A stretch of DNA of 64,000 nucleotides from Crocinitomicaceae bacterium (lineage in GTDB: Bacteria > Bacteroidota > Bacteroidia > Flavobacteriales_D > Crocinitomicaceae). The DNA lies in NCBI GenBank assembly GCA_028689775.1, contig JAQVCM010000004.1:62001-126000 (forward strand), given 5' to 3'. Positions 17,583 to 26,046 of this stretch are shown here, in pieces. The number at the start of each line of letters is the position of its first letter. The first letter of the stretch is position 1. Made by a program: the position numbers and the translations under genes. A model generated the notes under the pieces. It had not been told where the DNA came from. It saw only the letters and a list, made by a program, of their open reading frames with translations, and did no database searches.

Positions 17583-18230
17583 TCAATTTAGGATGCTTTT
17601 AAGTGAAATTACTTGTCTCCTCCTCTTCTTTTCAACCGTCTGATATTCGATAACTAGATTCGTTTTCATCCTATACAGTTTATCCATTTGACCATAATTA
17701 ACTTCCAAATCGTTGTCTGAAATATCGATCTTTACTTCTTTCTGATTTTTAAGATTGAAGACATATAAATGGTCAAAATCTTCGTTTTTAATGTGTGCTA
17801 TCAAATTCGAATTATTTGAAATATTTTGTGCAAAAGCAAAATTTTGATTTTCCCGATCATCTGTAAAAACAAATAAGCGAGAATAACATGGACCACCGCA
17901 GGAAAAACCGAGAACTACATATTCTTTATCACAGTTTTTGATGGATGTTCTATCAGCAGGAAGCCTTAAATCCACTTTTTTAATAAGCTCATTTTCCAAA
18001 GATTTGATGGTTAAAAAACAAGTGTCATATCTCGAATTTGCATATCCTTCCAGAAACGAGGCGTGAAATGGAGTGTCACAACTGTCCAGTGGAACTATGC
18101 CGTGCATCTTCTCCGCGCTGGGTTCATCCGTTTTCGGTTGTTCATAATTTTTCGAATCTGATGAATTTGAATTTTGACAGCCAACGAAATAAATTGAAAT
18201 TATAAGGAGGAATATAAAGTTGTTTCTCAT
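17583..18230 (-). CDS. putative lipoprotein of unknown function
   Basis: The 215-residue protein has a lipoprotein signal (lipobox YFVGC, Cys near 18) followed by a Ser/Asp-rich linker. The mature domain contains a conserved-looking segment with paired cysteines, KEYVVLGFSCGGPCYSRLFVFTD. The C-terminus is rich in beta strands. I do not recognise the family. It is separate from its neighbours. Confidence 0.7.
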   Translation of the reverse strand: MRNNFIFLLIISIYFVGCQNSNSSDSKNYEQPKTDEPSAEKMHGIVPLDSCDTPFHASFLEGYANSRYDTCFLTIKSLENELIKKVDLRLPADRTSIKNCDKEYVVLGFSCGGPCYSRLFVFTDDRENQNFAFAQNISNNSNLIAHIKNEDFDHLYVFNLKNQKEVKIDISDNDLEVNYGQMDKLYRMKTNLVIEYQTVEKKRRRQVISLKSILN

Positions 18231-18337
18231 GGTCTAAGGAGTTGAAATTATCATCGTAAATGATCGTATCACTAGGATTGAGTACGCTATATCATACGGA
18301 TGATAAATATAGTAATTATCTAATCTGGACTGCCATC

Positions 18338-18883
18338 CTAGTCCCAACCATTTTTTCCATCTTTGAAAAACAAATGCGTGGGAACATCAAACCCAAGCTT
18401 GAAACCAAACAAATAATCAACATAATTATTGGTGGGAAGTAAGCAAAATAGCGAGAAAGACCCAAACAATCCTCCTCCAACTTCAAGGTTGATGTAATCG
18501 ATTTTTGTAGTTTTTAAATTGAAAAACGGTTCTGCTCTACCATACCAACGCGCTCCCCACCAAGTGATTTGAGCAAATTGAGGGAAAATAGCGATGTAAT
18601 TATTTCGAGCGAGTAAGTTATAGGAAATACCAAGTTCAAAAACGGAATTAAATCCGTCGCCTGACAATCCGTGTTTACCTGTTACTCCTAAGATCAATTT
18701 GGAAACCGTAAGTCCATGCTGGTATTTTGAAAAATCTGTTGCTCCTACATATTTAATCTCTCCAGGTAATAACCTATAATATTCAAATTCTTTCTTTTGG
18801 AGGGTATCCGTTGGAGATGCTGAAACACTACACAAAATGAAGCAAGAAACAAAGATGCCAATTGTGTATTTGAAATTGTTCAT
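18338..18883 (-). CDS. secreted protein of unknown function, possible outer-membrane barrel
   Basis: The 181-residue protein has a signal peptide (MNNFKYTIGIFVSCFILCSVSA). The mature region has alternating aromatic beta strands with Gly turns (GFNSVFELGISYNLLARNNYIAIFPQFAQITWWGARWYGR, INLEVGGGLFGSFSLF), a pattern seen in small outer-membrane barrels. It is only ten bases from the small membrane protein upstream and probably shares its transcript. The function is unknown. Confidence 0.6.
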   Translation of the reverse strand: MNNFKYTIGIFVSCFILCSVSASPTDTLQKKEFEYYRLLPGEIKYVGATDFSKYQHGLTVSKLILGVTGKHGLSGDGFNSVFELGISYNLLARNNYIAIFPQFAQITWWGARWYGRAEPFFNLKTTKIDYINLEVGGGLFGSFSLFCLLPTNNYVDYLFGFKLGFDVPTHLFFKDGKNGWD

Positions 18884-18892
18884 CGGCTGATT

Positions 18893-19042
18893 TTATCGCT
18901 GCTTTTTCTGTCCATAAAACAATACAGCAATGACAATAAATCCAATTCCAGTCAATGTAGGCGGAATCATATTGGCTGAAATACCAAGATAAATCATTAC
19001 AAGTGCGATGAGAATGAGTGCGATTAATAGCGTGTTTTTCAT
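18893..19042 (-). CDS. small membrane protein, 49 residues
   Basis: The reading frame begins MKNTLLIALILIALVM and ends KKQR. It is almost entirely two hydrophobic helices separated by a Pro/Thr turn (NMIPPTLTG). It has an ATG, is preceded by a purine-rich stretch and abuts the next gene closely. It is a plausible small membrane protein of a kind common in Bacteroidota. The function is unknown. Confidence 0.55.
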   Translation of the reverse strand: MKNTLLIALILIALVMIYLGISANMIPPTLTGIGFIVIAVLFYGQKKQR

Positions 19043-19080
19043 GTTTGTATTTTTCAAAATGTATTGGATGAAAATCGAAT

Positions 19081-19512
19081 TTACCTTATTATCTTAAGCT
19101 GATCATTCAGTTTTACGATCTCTTCGACAAAAGAATCATTGGTTTCTGGGCTGATATAAATCTCATTGAATTTTCCATACTTGATAATCAAACCATTTCT
19201 AGCCGTCGCAGGTTTTAATCCAACCCAAAGCGTTTTCCCCACTCGAATTTCGTGTATCTCACCAAGGGCTATGGTTCCTCTAAACGGACCACTTTTATAT
19301 TTTAATTCTGTTGGTGTAAGTTCGTAATTAGTTGCAATATTAATCCATAAGAAAAATCCAACAGCTGAAATCACTAGGATGTCAGTCCAACCAAAATGAT
19401 AATTTTCAATTCCAACCGCCCGAATTTGAAGGATAGTATATCCAATAAAAAACCCAATTAAGCCGAAGCTTAAGATTTGAAACAAGGGATCTTTTGCACT
19501 TTTAAATTTCAT
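19081..19512 (-). CDS. bacterial PH domain membrane protein
   Basis: The 143-residue protein has two hydrophobic helices (about 11-30 and 43-60) followed by a PH-like domain (about 62-140). The domain has the pattern YELTPTELKYKSGPFRGTIALGEIHEIR, then KNGLIIKYGKFNEIYISPET and a final amphipathic helix, FVEEIVKLNDQLK. Such proteins are small membrane-anchored PH proteins without a known ligand. The segment YKSGPFRGTIPL-E-I is typical of the family. It lies between two very small membrane protein genes on the same strand. Confidence 0.7.
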   Translation of the reverse strand: MKFKSAKDPLFQILSFGLIGFFIGYTILQIRAVGIENYHFGWTDILVISAVGFFLWINIATNYELTPTELKYKSGPFRGTIALGEIHEIRVGKTLWVGLKPATARNGLIIKYGKFNEIYISPETNDSFVEEIVKLNDQLKIIR

Positions 19513-19562
19513 TATGGTTGAAAGATAGGGAAATCTATAAATTAAAAGCGCTCCAAAAGCAC

Positions 19563-19700
19563 TTAAATCATATTAAAAATTGGACCCAACAAGATATAGA
19601 TGATGATAAAAAAGAAAATTACTCCAAAGCATCCGCACCCGCGACCTCCTATTTTCTTCGCTCCCCAACCAGCAAGAAGAATTCTGAGTAGTTTTTTCAT
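19563..19700 (-). CDS. small membrane protein, 45 residues
   Basis: The frame reads MKKLLRILLAGWGAKKIGGRGCGCFG followed by a single hydrophobic helix (VIFFFIIIYILLG). The Gly/Cys-rich segment GGRGCGCFG before the helix is distinctive of small membrane proteins in this phylum. It has an ATG and lies alone between two genes on the same strand. The function is unknown. Confidence 0.55.
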   Translation of the reverse strand: MKKLLRILLAGWGAKKIGGRGCGCFGVIFFFIIIYILLGPIFNMI

Positions 19701-19746
19701 AAGTAGATAATTTTAAGTTTTAAATGTAATTCAAATTAGATAGAGA

Positions 19747-19776
19747 TTCGGAAATGTTAACAAAAATAATGATTTT
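19747..19776. repeat. 30-bp direct repeat, left copy flanking hydrolase gene
   Basis: This copy overlaps the stop codon of the hydrolase gene. It has the same sequence as 20620-20649 with one mismatch; the shared core is AAATGTTAACAAAAATAATG. Confidence 0.75.
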
Positions 19777-20575
19777 ACTTCGTCAATATTTTCCTCAATG
19801 CTAATTTATAATCTGGATTATCACTCATTCCATTATGTCCTTGCCCTTCCAAGATGATCAAGGTATCTTGTTTTTTAAATTCTTCTTTTAATTTTAAAGA
19901 AGAATCATACTTGATGACCTCGTCTTTATTTCCGTGAAAAATGACAACAGGCATTTTACAACTTTTCAAATATTCATTGCTGGCCAATTTATACTTTAAA
20001 ATGAACGTTGGAATAAACGAAAAACGCTGTTTCATCATCTCCGTCAAATTATAATAGGGCGCTTGTAAAATCAAAAGTTTTGGATGATTTGTAGCTGCCA
20101 GTTTTGCCGCAAATCCCGTTCCTATTGAGTAACCCAAAACGATTATTTCAGATTCACTGTATCTTTTCTTCAATTCAGAATATACAATTTGATGGTCTTC
20201 AAATAGTTGATTTTGGGAATTGATTACTCCTTCGCTCTTTCCAAAACTTCTGTAATCCAACATAAAGACATCGTAATGTAGCTTCGTATATGTTTCTGCT
20301 ACTTCGCCCCAAGAACCTAAATTTCCTGCATTTCCATGTAAATAGAAGATAAGTCCTTTTGAACTGTCAGCTGGAAATAAAAGTCCATTCAAGATTTTTC
20401 CATCGTTCACTTTTATATTGAATTCTTCAAATTTTTGATCAAATTTAAACACATAACTTTTGGTCAATTTTTGAGGAAAGAAGATCACTTTTTCTTGATT
20501 GAAATACAACGCACCAACAATCAAAGTGTAGAGTCCAACTAGAATCGACAAGAGAATTAAAAATCCTTTTTTCAT
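19775..20575 (-). CDS. alpha/beta hydrolase, membrane-anchored
   Basis: The 266-residue protein has one N-terminal hydrophobic helix (about 5-24) acting as signal anchor, then an alpha/beta hydrolase fold. The oxyanion motif is FYLHGNAGNLGSW (about 79-91). The nucleophile elbow is GYSIGTG (Ser near 150). The acid is in FHGNKDEV (near 220) and the histidine in GQGHNG (near 248). The layout matches the BEM46/ABHD-like group that cleaves esters. The substrate is unknown. The gene is flanked by 30-base direct repeats, which suggests that it was acquired or duplicated as a unit. Confidence 0.8.
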   Translation of the reverse strand: MKKGFLILLSILVGLYTLIVGALYFNQEKVIFFPQKLTKSYVFKFDQKFEEFNIKVNDGKILNGLLFPADSSKGLIFYLHGNAGNLGSWGEVAETYTKLHYDVFMLDYRSFGKSEGVINSQNQLFEDHQIVYSELKKRYSESEIIVLGYSIGTGFAAKLAATNHPKLLILQAPYYNLTEMMKQRFSFIPTFILKYKLASNEYLKSCKMPVVIFHGNKDEVIKYDSSLKLKEEFKKQDTLIILEGQGHNGMSDNPDYKLALRKILTK

Positions 20576-20619
20576 GGATGTAATGTATGAGTAATCGGTG
20601 AAACTTAAATGAGATTGAC

Positions 20620-20649
20620 TTCGAAAATGTTAACAAAAATAATGATTTT
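20620..20649. repeat. 30-bp direct repeat, right copy flanking hydrolase gene
   Basis: This partner of the copy at 19747-19776 lies 45 bases upstream of the hydrolase start. Confidence 0.75.
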
Positions 20650-20692
20650 CGGTTGATGAAATGTCGTGGCAACAAATAGAAAAAAGAACACC

Positions 20693-20728
20693 AAAAAAAA
20701 AGCTGCTCACCCAAGGCGAACAGCTTTT
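20693..20728 (-). terminator. terminator of the TonB-dependent receptor gene
   Basis: On the minus strand AAAAGCTG pairs with CAGCTTTT, followed by a run of T. It lies about 25 bases after the receptor stop codon. Confidence 0.75.
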
Positions 20729-20751
20729 CAGAATGATATAAAATCAGTTAC

Positions 20752-23085
20752 CTAAAACTTATAACTCACACCCAAACTTGGAAGTATTGGGAATTGGTAG
20801 ATTTTTTCGTTTGTAACTCGGTTTACATAGAATAAATTCTTTCTATTGTATAAATTCGTAACACTTGCAATTGCTTCCAATTGTGTTTTATTTTTGAATT
20901 TAATTTCTTTTTTAACCGTTAAATCCAAACGGTGATACGTTGGCAATCTTTCAGAGTTAAACTCTCCCAACAAGATGGAAACTTCGCCTGAGTTGGTGGT
21001 TGTAACATCTGTTGTGACACCGCCTTGGAAGGTTTCGTTTTGGAAATATCCTGCGGTTGGTGTAAATGGTAATCCAGAACCAAAGTTCCAGCGTACGTTG
21101 ATTTCCCACGATTTATCTTTTCCTAAGGAATAACTTGAAACCAAGTTGATGTTGTGTCTTCTATCAAAAATAGGTGCATATTCTTTAAATCCGTCCCAAC
21201 GAGTAGATTTTCCGTAAGAATAAACTCCCCAAATGAATAAACGATCTGCTGAATATTTCACCAACAAGTCAACTCCATACGATTTCCCAGACTCAATAAT
21301 GAAATCTTTTTTCAAAACATCTGGAACGTCTGCTGCGTCATCGTATTGTTTGTTGGAATTGATGTTACTCAATTGTGTAAAGTCTTTTAAATAAGCTTCT
21401 ACGTTAACGGTTAATTTGCGGTTTAAATCGTATTCATATCCAACAATCGCATGCCAAGCATATTGCAATCCGTTGTTAACTGGTGTAACTTTTCCATTTT
21501 GATTTACAAATTCCTTTTGCAAGTTACTTGGAGAAGAAAGTAATCCGTTGAATAAATTGACCACGTCTTTATCAGAAGAAGTGGATGTAAAATTTTGTGA
21601 GAATCGACCTCCTGAGAATTTCAACCTCATTTTTTCTGTCATGTTGTACTTAAGTCCCAATCTTGGTTCTGGAGAAACAACCGCTCTCGAAGCATACGCT
21701 TGTGCTCTAATTCCCGGTTGAATAACCCAACGACCACGAATCACTTTGTAGTTGATGTATGCACCAGCTTCAAACGTAAAGTTTTCGTCTTTAATTTCTC
21801 TTCCTGCTTCGTTGAATGTGTTGTAATTGGTTTGGAAACCGTTTAAGTTAATCCCGATGTCAATTTGACTTTCGTTCTTTTGGAAAAAAGTAAAATCAAA
21901 TCCCATGTCTCCACCGGCAATGATACTTGTTCTAACTGGCAATCCAACTTCTTGGAAGTTTAACGCATAACGAGATCCATTCAAGTGACCGCGAATAAAT
22001 ACTGCAGATCCGGCAGGCACTAACAAGAAATTCATACCACCACCACCTTGGCTCCAATCCAAATCAGCTGCACCTTCGTAGCTAACGCGGTCGTTGTTGT
22101 TGAATCCGAAGAAACTAAATTTAGAACCTCCTGGTGCATTAATTGTTATTTTACCATACAAATCTGTAAAAGCAAACGGAAGACCTTTTCCGTCATTGAC
22201 TTTCGGATATAAATTTTTAGAAGTATAATCTAATAGTGAATGTTTTGCTGAGAAGATGTAAGAAGCTTTACTCGCTTTGTTGTCTCTGATTTTTGTGAAT
22301 GGTCCTTCCAAAACCAATTTTGCCAAGAAAGGACTTACAGATACTTTTCCTCCGAAGTGTTTACGATCTCCATCTCGGTACGTAATATCCATTACTGAAG
22401 AGATTCTTCCTCCGTATTTGGCATCAAATCCACCGGTATAAATGTCTACGTTTTTGATTAATTCTGTTTCAAAAATGGAGAAAAACCCAATCGAGTGAAA
22501 TGGCGTATAAATCGTCATTCCATCTAATAAAATCTTATTTTGGATTGGAGTTCCACCGCGTACATATAACTGTCCACCTTGGTCACCAGTTGTTGTTACA
22601 CCTGGCGTAACACTCAAAGCAGAAACCACATCCGACTCACCACCTTGCGATGGAATTCGCTCTACTTCTTTTTTATTCATTCGAATTTCAGAAGTTCCAA
22701 CTTGCGTTGTTTTGGCTTTTTGAGCAGCACTAATTTCTATTACTCCCAATTCTTCTCCTGTAATTTCTTTCAATTCGATCTCAACCGTTATCAATTCCTC
22801 TGGCTTGGTAACCACCACTTTTCGTTCCGCTAGGCGGTAAATTTCGTTGTCAACACGCAAGGTATACGTTCCAATTGATACCTTTGGAATGGAGAAAAAA
22901 CCATTTACATCGGTTCTTGCAGAAACACTTGTTCCTTTTTCGCTTACCAATTCAACTTTCGTAAAAAGGATTGGTTCGGCATTGCTTTCTTCACGTAAAT
23001 ACCCTCTGACGGTAGCAGTTTGAGCAAAAAATACAAAACTAATGGAAATGAATAAAAGAGATAAAATCGATTTTTTTGGAGACAT
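20752..23085 (-). CDS. TonB-dependent receptor with carboxypeptidase-like N-terminal domain
   Basis: The 777-residue outer-membrane protein has a signal peptide (cut after FFAQ), a carboxypeptidase regulatory-like domain at about 23-105 (ATVRGYLREESNAEPILFTKVELVSEKG), a plug at about 125-235 (VSALSVTPGVTTTGDQGGQLYVRGG, KILLDGMTIYTPFHSIGFFSIFETE) and a beta-barrel ending in the typical C-terminal phenylalanine (LGVSYKF). Such receptors import siderophores, vitamins or oligomers using TonB energy. No SusD-like partner is adjacent, so the substrate cannot be assigned. It is transcribed alone and has its own terminator. The nearest TonB-C proteins are the MORN proteins far to the left. Confidence 0.85.
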   Translation of the reverse strand: MSPKKSILSLLFISISFVFFAQTATVRGYLREESNAEPILFTKVELVSEKGTSVSARTDVNGFFSIPKVSIGTYTLRVDNEIYRLAERKVVVTKPEELITVEIELKEITGEELGVIEISAAQKAKTTQVGTSEIRMNKKEVERIPSQGGESDVVSALSVTPGVTTTGDQGGQLYVRGGTPIQNKILLDGMTIYTPFHSIGFFSIFETELIKNVDIYTGGFDAKYGGRISSVMDITYRDGDRKHFGGKVSVSPFLAKLVLEGPFTKIRDNKASKASYIFSAKHSLLDYTSKNLYPKVNDGKGLPFAFTDLYGKITINAPGGSKFSFFGFNNNDRVSYEGAADLDWSQGGGGMNFLLVPAGSAVFIRGHLNGSRYALNFQEVGLPVRTSIIAGGDMGFDFTFFQKNESQIDIGINLNGFQTNYNTFNEAGREIKDENFTFEAGAYINYKVIRGRWVIQPGIRAQAYASRAVVSPEPRLGLKYNMTEKMRLKFSGGRFSQNFTSTSSDKDVVNLFNGLLSSPSNLQKEFVNQNGKVTPVNNGLQYAWHAIVGYEYDLNRKLTVNVEAYLKDFTQLSNINSNKQYDDAADVPDVLKKDFIIESGKSYGVDLLVKYSADRLFIWGVYSYGKSTRWDGFKEYAPIFDRRHNINLVSSYSLGKDKSWEINVRWNFGSGLPFTPTAGYFQNETFQGGVTTDVTTTNSGEVSILLGEFNSERLPTYHRLDLTVKKEIKFKNKTQLEAIASVTNLYNRKNLFYVNRVTNEKIYQFPILPSLGVSYKF

Positions 23086-23195
23086 AGAATCTTTTTAAAA
23101 TTTTTGAAACACGAAAGTAAGCTATTTAGCTTTGATTTTCTATTTTTTCAATTAAAAAAACTTAAAGTGTTGATTTATTGATTGAACGGTATTTT

Positions 23196-23978
23196 CTATT
23201 TTGCTAATGCTTTTTTGGCTTGATCCCAGTATGCGTCTAATTCTTCCAAATTCATCGCAGACATATCTCCTCCAACTGCTTTTATTTCTTCCTCCATCCA
23301 TTGAAAACGTTGGATAAATTTCTTATTCGTTCGCTCCAAAGCATTCTCTGGATTGACGCCAATAAAGCGTGCGTAATTGATTAAAGAGAAGAGCACATCG
23401 CCGAATTCATTTTCAATTTCCTCTTGATTTTTTTCAGCAACAACTTCTTTCAATTCTTCAATTTCCTCTTGTACTTTCTCCCAAACTTGGTCCACGTTAT
23501 CCCAATCAAAACCAACACCTCTCACTTTTTCTTGAATTCGAGCCGCTTTCACCAAAGCTGGTAAAGACCTTGGAACTCCTTCCAAAACTGATTTTTTGCC
23601 TGCTTTCAATTTTAGCTTTTCCCAGTTTGCTTTTACTTCTTCTTCGGTGTCAGCAACTACATCGCTATAAATGTGTGGATGCCTGTAAATCAACTTATCA
23701 CAAATGGTATTCAAAACATCCGTCACGTCAAAAGCACCTGCTTCTTCTCCCAACTTGCTGTAAAAAACCAAGTGCAAGAATAAATCACCCAATTCACCTT
23801 TGATTTCTTGAACATCTTTGTCTAAAATCGCATCTGCCAACTCGTAGGTTTCCTCGATGGTCAATGGACGCAAGGTTTCAAAAGTCTGCTTTTTATCCCA
23901 AGGACATTTCGCTCTTAAATCCTCCATAATCCCTAATAATCTTTCAAAAGCTACCAATCGTGCGTCCATTCTTGTCAA
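23196..23978 (-). CDS. mazG: nucleoside triphosphate pyrophosphohydrolase MazG
   Basis: The 260-residue cytoplasmic enzyme hydrolyses NTPs to NMP and pyrophosphate. Two MazG repeats are visible. The first has CPWDKKQTFETLRPLTIEETYELADAI and ELGDLFLHLVFYSKLGEE (about 24-78). The second has EKVQEEIEELKEVV and NEFGDVLFSLINYARF (about 165-205), with the EExxE-type acidic residues that bind Mg2+. The length is normal for full-length MazG. It is upstream of the receptor gene on the same strand, 110 bases apart, and is probably independent. Confidence 0.9.
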   Translation of the reverse strand: MTRMDARLVAFERLLGIMEDLRAKCPWDKKQTFETLRPLTIEETYELADAILDKDVQEIKGELGDLFLHLVFYSKLGEEAGAFDVTDVLNTICDKLIYRHPHIYSDVVADTEEEVKANWEKLKLKAGKKSVLEGVPRSLPALVKAARIQEKVRGVGFDWDNVDQVWEKVQEEIEELKEVVAEKNQEEIENEFGDVLFSLINYARFIGVNPENALERTNKKFIQRFQWMEEEIKAVGGDMSAMNLEELDAYWDQAKKALAK

Positions 23979-24117
23979 TTTTAAATAATGTGAAGTGCGA
24001 AGTTATGGTTTTATCAAGATAAATAGACATAAAACGCATCAGAACTTCCGTTTGAACATCCAATTTACACCTTCAAACTAATCGGTTTGAAAGCAACATT
24101 TAAACGATGAAAATTAG

Positions 24118-24125
24118 TACTTTTG
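24118..24125 (+). promoter_or_regulatory. -7 element of Bacteroidota type
   Basis: TACTTTTG fits the TAnnTTTG consensus and lies about 20 bases before the S1-domain gene. A TTTG at 24086-24089 is slightly too distant to be a good -33 partner. Confidence 0.4.
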
Positions 24126-24143
24126 TGCTTTTAGAATAGCCTT

Positions 24144-24983
24144 ATGATGCACCTTGGACAATACAATACACTAACCGTACTTAGACACACAGCTCCTGGA
24201 GCATATTTGGGAGACGATGAAGACAACGACGTTTTGTTGCCTGGAAAATACGTTACCGAAGAGATGACCATTGGTTCTGAAGTTGAAGTATTCTTGTATT
24301 TAGATTCTGAAGATCGCCTCGTTGCTACGACTGAAAAGCCATTGATTGAACTCAATTCCTTTGAATTTTTAAAAGTAAAAGAAGTAACGCACTTCGGCGC
24401 GTTTTTGGATTGGGGATTGGAAAAAGACTTACTCGTTCCGTTCAAAGAACAGAGTTTGAAAATGGAGGAAGGAAAATACTATCTGGTATATTTATACTTG
24501 GATGATGCTACGCAAAGATTGGTCGCTTCAGCCAAAGTGAAACGTTTCTTTGAAATGGAGCACATCATGGTGAAAGAAAAAGACGAAGTGGATGTTTTGA
24601 TTTGTGAAACAACCGATTTAGGTAAAAATGTTGTCGTAAACGATACCTATAGCGGTTTGGTTTACAACAGCGATTTATTTCGTTTCATCAAGCGTGGCGA
24701 GCGTTGCAAAGGATATGTAACCAAAGTTCGTGAAGATGGTAAACTAGATATTTCCCTTGAAAAACCAGGATTTCAAAAAATTGAACCAAACAGTCAGTTT
24801 CTTTTAGATGAATTGAAAAAACACGACGGAATGATTCGCTTGACAGATAAAAGTGATCCAGATAAAATTAGAGATGTATTGGGAATGAGCAAAAAAACAT
24901 TCAAACAAGTAGTTGGAAATCTTTACAAAAGAAGATTGATCGAAATTCACGAAGATCGAATCGAATTGATTGAGAAGAATTAA
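24144..24983 (+). CDS. cvfB: CvfB-like S1 RNA-binding protein
   Basis: The 279-residue protein fits the CvfB/YitL family, which carries tandem S1-like domains and a C-terminal winged helix. The start MHLGQYNTLTVLRHTAPGAYLGDDE is the family's N-terminal signature. VTHFGAFLDWGLEKDLLVPFKEQ is an S1 domain. The end (about 220-275) is a winged helix (GMIRLTDKSDPDKIRDVLGMSKKTFKQVVGNLYKRRLIEI). It is thought to bind RNA and affect gene expression. The start at 24144 or the ATG three bases later is possible. Confidence 0.85.
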   Translation: MMHLGQYNTLTVLRHTAPGAYLGDDEDNDVLLPGKYVTEEMTIGSEVEVFLYLDSEDRLVATTEKPLIELNSFEFLKVKEVTHFGAFLDWGLEKDLLVPFKEQSLKMEEGKYYLVYLYLDDATQRLVASAKVKRFFEMEHIMVKEKDEVDVLICETTDLGKNVVVNDTYSGLVYNSDLFRFIKRGERCKGYVTKVREDGKLDISLEKPGFQKIEPNSQFLLDELKKHDGMIRLTDKSDPDKIRDVLGMSKKTFKQVVGNLYKRRLIEIHEDRIELIEKN

Positions 24984-25146
24984 AAAATCAAACTATTTCA
25001 TATATCTATAATTGTTTTTTAAAGGTTATATGGACCGCTTTAGCAGCAACGGAGTGAATCGCCATTTATAGTCATTTTCATTTAACTGCGTTGCTTGCTT
25101 CGCAGGTGTGTCAAACTATTGTTATGGCTTATTTCACAGTGAAATG

Positions 25147-25182
25147 ACACGTATTTTCTTTGGATGATACGTGTTTTTTTTG
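25147..25182 (+). terminator. putative terminator downstream of cvfB
   Basis: ACACGTAT pairs with ATACGTGT and is followed by eight T. It lies about 160 bases after the cvfB stop. Confidence 0.6.
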
Positions 25183-25202
25183 GGGATTGACATTTGTTCT
25201 CA

Positions 25203-25268
25203 TTTGGATTGAAACGCATTTTAATTTGGATTGAAATGCATTTTAATTTGGATTGAAACGCATTTTTT
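25203..25268. repeat. three 22-bp tandem repeats
   Basis: Three units of the form TTTGGATTGAAACGCATTTT plus two bases start at 25203, 25225 and 25247. Unit 2 differs by one C-to-T change and unit 3 ends in TT instead of AA. Confidence 0.8.
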
Positions 25269-25314
25269 GTTGTTGCAGAGGCGCAATGCATTGCGCCTCT
25301 GCAACAACAAAAAA
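25263..25314. terminator. perfect palindrome, bidirectional terminator or REP-like element
   Basis: A perfect 52-base inverted repeat with T and A runs at its ends contains the core AGAGGCGCAATG / CATTGCGCCTCT. It ends one base before the LytTR regulator's stop codon and can terminate both strands. Its core resembles the palindrome at 37311-37348. Confidence 0.75.
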
Positions 25315-26046
25315 TCAAATACTCATCAATTCCTTAAATCGAATTGCTTGACGTCGGGAAATTTCTACTTTTTCTCCATTTTTCATGGTTACTTGCAAAC
25401 CGCCGTTAAACCAGTTTTCGATGCTCGCAATCCAGTTCAGGTTGATGATAAATTTACGATTTGCTCTGAAGAACAATTTCGAATCGACACGATCCTCCAA
25501 ACTATTCAGAGACCTCAAAATCAATGCTCTTGACTTGTCGAAATAGACTTTCACGTAATTTCCATCTGATTCAAACATTCGAATTTCTTCAACGGCAATG
25601 AACCAACACTTTTCGCCATCTTTGATGAAAACGCGATCTCCTTTGGAAAGTTTACTTGTTCCATCACCAACCTTATTCAAGCTGGTCACAAAATCCTCTT
25701 CGGGTTCTTGAATCTTTAGAACAGCTTCTTTCAAACGATCTGGATCTACTGGTTTTAACAGATAATCCAATGCATTTACTTCAAAAGCGCGCAGTGCAAA
25801 ATTGTCATAAGCCGTTACGAAGATCACTTTCGGAATTTCATCCAAATGTCTCAGCATTTCAAACCCATCCATTCCAGGCATTTGGATGTCCAAGAAAATC
25901 AAATCAGGTTTTAGCGTTCGAATCAATTCAATTCCTTCTTGGGCATTGCTCGCTTCGCCAATGATGGTTAGATTATGAAAATCTTTCAGCAGTGATTTCA
26001 ATTCTTCTCGTGCCAATCTTTCATCATCTACAAGGATTACCTTCAT
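25315..26046 (-). CDS. LytTR-type response regulator
   Basis: The 243-residue regulator has a receiver domain (about 1-115) with the phospho-acceptor Asp in LIFLDIQMPGMDG (near residue 54), the Thr in FVTAYD (near 80) and Lys in LLKPVDPDRL (near 100). A LytTR DNA-binding domain covers about 140-243 (DRVFIKDGEKCWFIAVEEIRMFESDGNYVKV, FFRANRKFIINLNWIASIE). It is the output of the adjacent LytS-like kinase. The ATGA overlap with the kinase shows translational coupling. The target genes are unknown. Confidence 0.9.
   Translation of the reverse strand: MKVILVDDERLAREELKSLLKDFHNLTIIGEASNAQEGIELIRTLKPDLIFLDIQMPGMDGFEMLRHLDEIPKVIFVTAYDNFALRAFEVNALDYLLKPVDPDRLKEAVLKIQEPEEDFVTSLNKVGDGTSKLSKGDRVFIKDGEKCWFIAVEEIRMFESDGNYVKVYFDKSRALILRSLNSLEDRVDSKLFFRANRKFIINLNWIASIENWFNGGLQVTMKNGEKVEISRRQAIRFKELMSI

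Larger units (their letters stand above)
24984..25314. other. intergenic repeat region after cvfB
   Basis: This stretch of 331 bases has no gene. It holds a terminator-like hairpin (25147-25182), three 22-bp tandem units (25203-25268) and a long perfect palindrome (25263-25314). Confidence 0.7.

Noticed and set aside
18260-18442. 60-codon plus-strand frame overlapping the ends of two minus-strand genes
   Set aside because: It is antisense to the secreted protein gene, and no family or promoter supports it.
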